NCBI GenBank assembly: GCA_040757205.1
Contig: JBFLXL010000003.1
Location: 1 to 64,000, forward strand
DNA length: 64,000 bases
Origin: Bacillota bacterium
GTDB taxonomy: Bacteria; Bacillota; Desulfotomaculia; Desulfotomaculales; Desulforudaceae
Direction of reading: 5' to 3'
Numbering within the stretch: the first letter of the stretch is position 1; every line of letters begins with the position of its first letter. Under the pieces are notes generated by a model. It did no database searches and had not been told where the DNA came from. It saw only the letters and a program-made list of their open reading frames with translations. The position numbers and the translations under genes are program-made. Positions 58,577 through 64,000 of this stretch are shown in pieces.

Positions 58577-59380
58577 TTGGATACGATTGGGAAGCGAATA
58601 CGCTACCTTCGGCGGCGAGAGGGTCTATCAACTGCAGCGCTAGAAGAGGCTATAGGTTCATCATCAGGCAGCGCCACAAAATGGGAAAAGGACCTGAGCA
58701 TGCCGGGTGGGAAGTTCATCCTTGCGTTGGCGAACCTTTTCGATGTGAGCACAGATTGGCTGCTGACAGGCAAGGATCAACCAGCCACTGCATTGTTTTT
58801 GAGAGGACTGACTGATGAGGAAAGGTACGATGTGGAACGATATGCTGGGTACCTCGTGTGGAGACGCAAGCGAAGGGGCGTAGCGTTAAAGAAACGACAC
58901 GCCGAACTAACCATCAAAACAGGGTATGGGGTCGCCGAGGAAAGAGAGCCTTGGGACTATAAAGATACTGATGTTTTTCTCCCTGTTCTGGGCAGCGCTC
59001 CTGCTGGTGTGCCTATATTTGTTGATGAGATTCTGGAAGGCTATATTCCAGTTAATCAGCGTATGGTCCGGGGTGCCGCCTTTTTGGTCAGAGCTAAGGG
59101 AGACAGCATGGTCGGTGCCGACATCGCAGATGGTGATCTAGTCCTTATACGCCGCCAGGCCCAAGTTGAGAGTGGCGACATAGCCCTCATCCGAATCGGC
59201 GAGGATCTAACTATTAAATATTGCCACTATCATGGCGATGCTCTAGTCTTAAAACCAGCAAACCCGCATTATTCCTCAATGACGGTTAAAGATGGAGCTG
59301 TGGTCATCGGCCGTGTGGTCGGCACCATTAAACGAGCGGATGCCGATCAGGGATTGCGCCACTTCATGGGAGATGAGTGA
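58577..59380 (+). CDS. Phage repressor, Xre-type HTH with S24 peptidase domain
   Basis: A 267-aa CI/LexA-type repressor from TTG 58577 (GGGGAAG site). HTH at residues 1-65 (IGKRIRYLRRREGLSTAALE). The S24 domain has the cleavage bond A143-G144 in SAPAGVPI, catalytic S177 in AKGDSMVGAD and K214 in DLTIKYC. So RecA-dependent self-cleavage and SOS induction of the prophage are predicted. Three CTGAA-type dyads lie upstream. Confidence 0.9.
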   Translation: MDTIGKRIRYLRRREGLSTAALEEAIGSSSGSATKWEKDLSMPGGKFILALANLFDVSTDWLLTGKDQPATALFLRGLTDEERYDVERYAGYLVWRRKRRGVALKKRHAELTIKTGYGVAEEREPWDYKDTDVFLPVLGSAPAGVPIFVDEILEGYIPVNQRMVRGAAFLVRAKGDSMVGADIADGDLVLIRRQAQVESGDIALIRIGEDLTIKYCHYHGDALVLKPANPHYSSMTVKDGAVVIGRVVGTIKRADADQGLRHFMGDE

Positions 59381-59459
59381 GTTTATGCCATGGCTTACAT
59401 GGAAATGCGCAAAAAACTCTTTCCCAATACCTTTTATCACCCTCAAGCCCTTGTGCCAC

Positions 59460-59740
59460 CTGACTTTAACGCCAGCCTTTACCACTTGACCACTTTACCA
59501 ATACGGCTTTACCAATCCGGGGACGGTACTTCGCTACCACACCGTTCGGATCGCGCCCCCCGAACGCCTTATTCTCTTAAAGCGTTAAGTCTTCTAACGC
59601 CTGTTATTACTGGCTTGTAACGCCAACACCACTTTTCGTAACGCCTACAAAACGGCCCATCGTTACAAACCGTTATCTCCACCGTTGCACGCCGGCCAAA
59701 ACCAAAAAACGGCCGCAAAAAATCTCACAGCCGTTCAGTT
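59460..59740. other. Phage left-end region with TAACGC and TTTACCA repeats
   Basis: The 400-bp gap 59381-59780 has no gene. It carries TAACGC at 59467, 59595, 59618 and 59639, GCGTTA at 59582 and CGTTA at 59661 and 59671 (spacings of 21-23 bp in the inner part), and three TTTACCA motifs at 59478-59515. It should contain the transposase-binding left end. AAAAAATCTCACA (59717-59729) also occurs at 21331-21343 near the other end. The exact terminus is not resolved. Confidence 0.6.
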
Positions 59741-59780
59741 TCCATGTTGCCCGCCCGGGCCGCCCGCCCCCTGGTATGTC

Positions 59781-59999
59781 TCACTTTAACCGGGCTAACA
59801 GGGGGTTTTCCGTCGGTTTCCCGGGTAGTGGGTTATTCGCATTCCCTGTGAGAACTGACACCAGGATCGCCCGGTCGAGCGCCGCCAGGTAGTCCTCAAC
59901 GGTCGCTTCCGGGTCGCGGACGCTCACGTCGTACCCGGCCTTGCCCCCGATTCTCCGCATAATGACGGCCACTTTGTTCCCCGGTGCGTTTTCGCTCAT
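59781..59999 (-). CDS. Conserved-looking small protein after hydrogenase genes, unknown
   Basis: A 72-aa protein from ATG 59999: KVAVIMRRIGGKAGYDVSVR, then a helix (TVEDYLAALDRAILVSVL) and a Pro-rich tail. No family known to me. It ends the hydrogenase operon before the prophage; a longer frame upstream overlaps the cytochrome gene and is not used. Confidence 0.55.
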   Translation of the reverse strand: MSENAPGNKVAVIMRRIGGKAGYDVSVRDPEATVEDYLAALDRAILVSVLTGNANNPLPGKPTENPLLARLK

Positions 60000-60046
60000 G
60001 TTGGTATTATAACGCTGCAGGTCGGCCACCGGCATCCCCGGCTTCC

Positions 60047-60607
60047 TCAGGTGCGCCCGGTGAAGATGGACTTGAGGAAGGCCGTGTTGCTGGTCAGGGC
60101 GAAGTACACGTGCCCGGCGATGGAGGCGGCGAGCAGGACGCTGCACAGGTAAATCATCCGGCGGATGTTGTTTAAGCCCCCGAAAAGGTTGATCCACCGG
60201 GCGAAGAACCGGGGGAAGTACAGGAACCAGCCCAGGAGCAGGGCGTAGGGGATCAGCACCAGCCAGAAGGTGTACAAAAATTTCTGGAACGGATTGTATT
60301 TGGGGAACTTCGGTTTCCGGGGGGTCAGGAAGAACTCGTAGGCCAGGAACTTCTTCAGCCGGGGGCCGAGGTCCTTAGGCTCCGGCACGATCTCGGTCTT
60401 GTCCCGCCCGTAGAGGTAGGCGGCGAAAAGCGCCGTCAGCAGGTAACCGGCCACAAAATGGATCTTTTTCGCCGGGCGCATGCTCCGGAAACCCCAGCGC
60501 CGCGACGGGTTGGTAAGGTAAAACCCGGTGGCCACCTCCAGGGCCAAGGTGGGCACCAGCAGCCAATGAAAGAGCCTTATCGGCAACGGATGCCGCAGTT
60601 TACCCAC
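60047..60607 (-). CDS. Cytochrome b subunit of [NiFe] hydrogenase (cyt b561-like)
   Basis: A 186-aa membrane protein with four hydrophobic segments. Likely heme ligands are His in RLFHWLLVPTLALEVATGFY, KKIHFVAGYLLTALF and IAGHVYFALT. It resembles HyaC/PhsC-type cytochromes that pass hydrogenase electrons to quinone. It follows the large subunit with a 40-bp gap. Its long middle loop (PEPKDLGPRLKKFLAYEFFL) is larger than in HyaC. Confidence 0.78.
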   Translation of the reverse strand: MGKLRHPLPIRLFHWLLVPTLALEVATGFYLTNPSRRWGFRSMRPAKKIHFVAGYLLTALFAAYLYGRDKTEIVPEPKDLGPRLKKFLAYEFFLTPRKPKFPKYNPFQKFLYTFWLVLIPYALLLGWFLYFPRFFARWINLFGGLNNIRRMIYLCSVLLAASIAGHVYFALTSNTAFLKSIFTGRT

Positions 60608-60646
60608 TATTCTTCACCCCTTTTTCGTCGACACTTTAAGCCCGAC

Positions 60647-62086
60647 CTACCTCCCTTGAAAAATAGGGGACTGTCCCCCTTTTTCTTTTTCATCGAGGAC
60701 AATCACGTGGGCCACGCACGACATGCAGGGATCGAAGGAATGGAGCACGCGTGCGATCTCGACCGGTTTTTCAGCGTCGGCCACCGGAGTGCCGATGAGG
60801 GCCTCCTCCACCGGGCCCAGGCCCCCTTGGTCGTCGTGGGGCGAGAAGTTCCAGGCCGTGGGGGTGATGATCTGGTAGTGTTTGATGCGGCCGCCCTCCA
60901 CCTCGAGCCAGTGTCCCACCCCCCCGCGCATGGCCCCGGTCAATCCCACCCCGGCGCCGGATTCGGGAACCCGGTAGCGGTTGAACACCGGCTCGCCCGG
61001 GATCAAGGCCGTCAGCCATTTCCGCATCAGCACGGCCACCTCGCGGGAGATCAGGGACCGGGCAATCAGGCGGTCCATCACCGAAACGCCCCGGCGGTAG
61101 TCGCCCCGTGCCCAAAGCTGGGCCAGCGGCCCGCCTTCCAGCGCCCGGCCGCGGTAGCGGGGCGCCTTGCACCAGGAGTAGCCCCCTGGTTTGTCGGGGT
61201 CGGGCCGGGTTTCACCCCGGGCCGGGTGGGCGGCCTCTTCACCGTCGAAGTGGCTGTAGCGCAGGTGTTCGGTGATCTCCCCTAAATCAACCGCCTCCAT
61301 GCGGCCATCGATCACGGCCGCCCCCGGGAAATAGTCTTCCGAAGTCTCCGGGTCCAGGGGAAACAGCCCGAAGCTCAAGAAATCGGCTCCCCGTACGCCG
61401 ATCTCAAAATAATCGGGATAGTGCTCGGCCAGGGTGTGCACGTCCGGCAGCATCCGCTCCTCGATAAACTTCTGGATCGACTTTACGATCGAAAGCAGGT
61501 TCAAAACGGTGATGGCGGTCACCGGGACGCTTGAGCCCCCGGGGATGATGCCGTGCGGGTGAGGCGCCTTGCCGCCCAGCAGGGCGTTGATCTCGTACGC
61601 CTTCCGGCTCACGTCGACGGCCTGAAAGTAACTGTCGACCAGCCGCTCGTTTTTCGCCCGGGGCAGGCGGTAGTCGGTGGTCGGCGGGGGAACCAGGGGC
61701 CGGAGCTCCGGTAACCGGACGTAGTCCGGGACGGCAAACAGGTAGAAGTGCCGGATATGGTTCTGGAGCATGTCGCCGGCGAAGATGAGGTTTCGCAAGA
61801 GGTTGCCGTTGTGCGGCGGCCGTACCCCCGCCAGGTCCTCGACCGCAAAGGAGGCGGCGACGGCGTGCGCCGTGGGGCAGATGCCGCAGATGCGCTGAGT
61901 GATGTAGGCCGCGTCCCGCGGGTCCCGGTCCCGCAGGATCAATTCGAAACCCCGGAAGACGGTGGCGCCGCAGCGGGCGTGGATCACACGTCCCCCTTCG
62001 ACCCGCGCCTCGATCTGACTGGCGCCCACGGTGCGGGTGGTGGGGTTGATCACGATCTTTTGCCCTTTTTCCGCGTCTGCCGCCAA
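60647..62086 (-). CDS. [NiFe] hydrogenase large subunit (group 1 type)
   Basis: A 479-aa catalytic subunit. The nickel ligands are in RICGICPTAHA (C67, C70) and DPCMSCVAH (C454, C457). Maturation should cut after H460, removing 19 residues. The last 12 of these are encoded by a copy of the REP-like palindrome (EKGGQSPIFQGR). It works with the small subunit encoded 12 bp upstream and oxidises or makes H2. No maturation protease is in the window. Confidence 0.92.
   Translation of the reverse strand: MAADAEKGQKIVINPTTRTVGASQIEARVEGGRVIHARCGATVFRGFELILRDRDPRDAAYITQRICGICPTAHAVAASFAVEDLAGVRPPHNGNLLRNLIFAGDMLQNHIRHFYLFAVPDYVRLPELRPLVPPPTTDYRLPRAKNERLVDSYFQAVDVSRKAYEINALLGGKAPHPHGIIPGGSSVPVTAITVLNLLSIVKSIQKFIEERMLPDVHTLAEHYPDYFEIGVRGADFLSFGLFPLDPETSEDYFPGAAVIDGRMEAVDLGEITEHLRYSHFDGEEAAHPARGETRPDPDKPGGYSWCKAPRYRGRALEGGPLAQLWARGDYRRGVSVMDRLIARSLISREVAVLMRKWLTALIPGEPVFNRYRVPESGAGVGLTGAMRGGVGHWLEVEGGRIKHYQIITPTAWNFSPHDDQGGLGPVEEALIGTPVADAEKPVEIARVLHSFDPCMSCVAHVIVLDEKEKGGQSPIFQGR
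60656..60690. repeat. REP-like palindrome, copy D, inside hydrogenase 3' end
   Basis: AAAATAGGGGACTGTCCCCC followed by TTTTTCTTTTT. It shares the core of copies A-C. It encodes the last codons of the large subunit, so the element appears to have inserted at or near the old stop codon. Confidence 0.8.
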
Positions 62087-62098
62087 TGGACACGCCCC

Positions 62099-63175
62099 TT
62101 ACTTCCGCTTCAGGCGAAAGGTTTTCCCCGCTTTTCCAAGGCTTTTCCCCCACTCTTTCTGCAGCCGGCCGGTGAGCAGTTTGCCGGCCAGGTGCAGGCC
62201 GATCCCCAGGGCGGCGGCCAGCCCGGCCCCCACCCCGATCCGGTCGGCCCCCACCCGCACCCCCGGCAGCCGCACATCCGGCAGGTGCTCAAAGAAAGGC
62301 GCGGTCCGTTCCAGGAACTCCGGGCTGGTGCAGCCGATGCAGGGCGTGTTGGCGCCCACCGGCCAGTTCAGGTGCTCGCCGCACCACTGGCGGCTGGGGC
62401 AGTCGGCGTAGGTCACCGGCCCCTTGCAGCCGATCTTGTACAGGCACCAGGGCTCCCCCACCTCTTCGGCGAAGATGCCGCTCTCGAAGTAGTGCCGCCG
62501 CTGGCACAGGTTGTGGATCGTCTCGCCGTAGAACACCACCGGCCGGTTCAGGGCGTCAAGCTCGGGCACCCCGTACCAGACCAGGTGGGCCAGCGTGCCC
62601 AGGATCCAATCGGGATGCGCCGGGCAGCCGGGGACGTTGATCACCGGCCGGTCCACGACGGCCGAGACGGGTTTACTGCCGGTCGGGTTGGGGTGCGCCC
62701 CGAAGGGCAGCCCCCAGGCGGCGCAGGAGCCGACGGCAACCACGTGCCTGGCGGCGGCGGCCAGTTCCACCACCGCGTCCCACGCCGTCCAGGGCTCTCC
62801 ATTCCCGCGCAGACCGACATAGGCGTACCGGCCTCCGGCCGCGGTCGGCACCGTGCCCTCCACCACCAGGATGTACTCGCCCGCTCGCTCGACCACGACC
62901 TTTTCCAGGACGGCGACGGCCTGGTGCCCCTTGGCCCCCATCAGGGTGTTGGTCCAGTAAATATCCAGCAGTTCCCGCAAAACCGCCCCGAAATCCGGAT
63001 GCCGGCCGTTCAGCGCGGACAGGATGTCCCCGTGGCAAGTGTTAGTCTCCAGCCAGACCAGGGGGTGTTTTCCCGGGCGCTCGGAAGCGGCGGCCGAAGG
63101 CTCGGGCGCACGGATGTCCCCGGCCCGCAGCCCGCCCAGGGCCTCGCCGGTCCCCGGAACACCAGTGTCCCGCAT
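62099..63175 (-). CDS. [NiFe] hydrogenase small subunit with CxxD proximal-cluster motif
   Basis: A 358-aa Fe-S subunit. The first cluster motif reads ETNTCHGDILSAL, so the usual CxxC is CxxD. Other ligands are kept: VGSCAAWG, PGCPAHPDW, LCQRRHYF, CLYKIGCKGPVTYADCP and PCIGCTSPEF. The N-terminus has no twin-arginine signal. The C-terminus has a hydrophobic anchor (GVGAGLAAALGIGLHLAG). ATG 63175 has AAGGAAG upstream. A 3Cys-1Asp proximal cluster is known in actinobacterial-type hydrogenases. Confidence 0.9.
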   Translation of the reverse strand: MRDTGVPGTGEALGGLRAGDIRAPEPSAAASERPGKHPLVWLETNTCHGDILSALNGRHPDFGAVLRELLDIYWTNTLMGAKGHQAVAVLEKVVVERAGEYILVVEGTVPTAAGGRYAYVGLRGNGEPWTAWDAVVELAAAARHVVAVGSCAAWGLPFGAHPNPTGSKPVSAVVDRPVINVPGCPAHPDWILGTLAHLVWYGVPELDALNRPVVFYGETIHNLCQRRHYFESGIFAEEVGEPWCLYKIGCKGPVTYADCPSRQWCGEHLNWPVGANTPCIGCTSPEFLERTAPFFEHLPDVRLPGVRVGADRIGVGAGLAAALGIGLHLAGKLLTGRLQKEWGKSLGKAGKTFRLKRK

Positions 63176-63439
63176 CAACAATCTTCCTTTCGGGGAAGAA
63201 CATTTACCGAATCTAGTATTGTCTGAATCTCCCGGGCTATGCGAACCAGCTGGTTTGGGTGGTGGATTGCCGCGTTCGGATCTCTAATATTCCCCGGGTT
63301 CCCGGTGTTATGCACCCCCGGGCGGTTGGGGTTGGGCGGTGCATTGCCGCCGCAGGCCCGGGGAATGTTAACCGTATCCAGGATGGGGGGTTTGAAGGGG
63401 AAATGTGGTTCGGCAACCGTTTTCGGGGCGGGGTTTTTT

Positions 63440-64000
63440 ATGTCTAGCGGGTCGCCGCGGGTGGGCTTCGGCGAGGCCGTGGCGCTCCTCGTTGTTTTCC
63501 TCAGCATGAAGGTCTTGATCTCGCACCTGGCCCTGATCTTTCCGCTCGGGCTTTCGGCCTCCTGGATGATTCCGCTCATGCACCTGCCGGTGGGCCTGGT
63601 GGGTGTCGCGGTTATCGTGTGGCTTTTAAACCGGTTTCCCGGCCGGACCATCGTCGAGATCGGCGAGGAACTGGTCGGCCCGGTGGTGAACGGCTTCTTC
63701 GTCCTGCTCTACTACGCTTTCTTCGTCGTCTTTACCGCCCTGGTCCTGCGCCAGTTCGCCGAATTCGTGCTGATTGGTTTCTTCCCCGAGACGCCGCTCA
63801 GCATCGTGGTGCTGGCCTTTGCGGCCAGCGCGACCGTGATCGTTTTTCTGGGGCTGGAAACCCTGGCCCGGACCGCCCGGGTGCTGTTCTACCTCTTGGG
63901 GTTTAGTTTCGTGCTCCTGCTCCTGCTGACCTCGAACGTGTGGAGCCAGCACGGGATCTTCCCGCTCTGGGGTCCAGGGGCGCCGGAATTATTCTGGGCC
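63440..64000 (+). CDS. GerAB-type spore germination permease, partial
   Basis: The 5' part (187 codons) of an amino-acid-permease-like protein. From ATG 63440: GFGEAVALLVVFLSMKVLIS, RFPGRTIVEIGEELVGPVVN, LRQFAEFVLIGFFPETPLSI and ETLARTARVLFYLLGFSF, with six hydrophobic helices so far. This matches the endospore germination permease (GerAB) family. The gene runs off the window. The upstream 260 bp hold an ATTCCCCGGG/CCCGGGGAAT inverted repeat but no gene. Confidence 0.82.
   Translation, partial: MSSGSPRVGFGEAVALLVVFLSMKVLISHLALIFPLGLSASWMIPLMHLPVGLVGVAVIVWLLNRFPGRTIVEIGEELVGPVVNGFFVLLYYAFFVVFTALVLRQFAEFVLIGFFPETPLSIVVLAFAASATVIVFLGLETLARTARVLFYLLGFSFVLLLLLTSNVWSQHGIFPLWGPGAPELFWA

Larger units (their letters stand above)
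21308..59735 (-). mobile_element. Mu-like transposable prophage with DGR, about 38 kb
   Basis: The element holds MuA and MuB homologues, Gam, DUF1018, Mor, gp25/26/27-like genes, terminase, MuF head protein, capsid, a PBSX-type contractile tail and a DGR. An S24 repressor at the other end reads outward. The left edge in the window (phage right end) is set at the TG of TGTAGCTTCTCACGCC (21308), which matches the Mu left terminus in spacing. The opposite edge is only placed within 59.68-59.75 kb. I could not find a convincing 5-bp target duplication. Confidence 0.85.

Noticed and set aside
21331-59729. Site-specific att duplication (13-bp direct repeat AAAAAATCTCACA)
   Set aside because: The phage encodes a MuA-type transposase and no integrase. 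The repeat lies inside the MuA-like end sites on one side and is more likely part of the end structure.
59570-59780. 5-bp target duplication CCAGG next to the TG at 21308
   Set aside because: No CCAGG follows a CA at the opposite end, so the target duplication is not claimed.
61748-63226. 492-aa open frame opposite the hydrogenase genes
   Set aside because: Antisense shadow covering two certain hydrogenase genes.

Overview
The window is a GC-rich stretch of a Gram-positive chromosome. I infer a spore-forming anaerobe of the Desulfotomaculum / Pelotomaculum / Desulforudis type (Firmicutes). The evidence is a GerAB-type germination permease, DUF1540, DUF3243, DUF2325 and YjzC-like small proteins, a duplicated FeoA with FeoB, and a membrane-anchored [NiFe] hydrogenase next to a nickel/peptide-type ABC importer. 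No rRNA is present, so the genus is not fixed.

Host part 1 (1-21.3 kb) starts with an AbiV-type gene and tRNA-Cys. It continues with feoA-feoA-feoB plus a FeoB-associated Cys-rich protein, a DUF2325 protein and an HD-GYP phosphodiesterase. A structured leader or small RNA precedes a five-gene nickel/peptide-type ABC importer. A MarR repressor with a P1B metal ATPase faces a P2-type cation ATPase. A second HD-GYP protein is followed by a Cys-rich protein carrying only the dimerisation domain of a DtxR repressor. Four sigma-A-type promoters in this part (feo, DUF2325, HD-GYP, DtxR-like) carry a 14-bp TTA-N8-TAA element 9-12 nt after the -10, which suggests one iron- or metal-linked regulon. Small zinc-ribbon, His-rich, DUF3243, dCMP deaminase and YkgJ genes follow.

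The prophage (about 21.3-59.7 kb, 38 kb) is a Mu-like transposable myovirus-type phage. Its repressor reads + and nearly everything else reads -. The order from the right is: S24 repressor, operators, Xre, MuA, MuB, early genes with Gam, DUF1018, Mor, a middle promoter, gp25/26/27-like genes and a LoaP-type NusG paralogue. Next come a large RNA dyad, lysis genes, terminase, portal and a MuF head protein fused to DUF6883 with an overlapping DUF4926 gene. Protease with nested scaffold, capsid, a PBSX-like contractile tail and baseplate follow. The cassette ends with a complete diversity-generating retroelement (DGR): variable protein, Avd, TR and RT. TR and VR differ at 18 of 116 positions, all at template adenines.

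Host part 2 (59.75-64 kb) is a hydrogenase operon on the - strand (small subunit, large subunit, cytochrome b, a 72-aa protein). The prophage appears to have split this operon from ykgJ. A truncated GerAB-type gene runs off the right edge.

The observations I rank highest are: the DGR inside a Mu-like phage; the helically phased GCGTTA array at the midpoint of the prophage, repeated near its left end; the LoaP paralogue with its adjacent RNA dyad; the MuF-DUF6883/DUF4926 pair; the TTA-N8-TAA promoter family with the HTH-less DtxR-like protein; and a hydrogenase small subunit with CxxD in place of CxxC at the proximal cluster.
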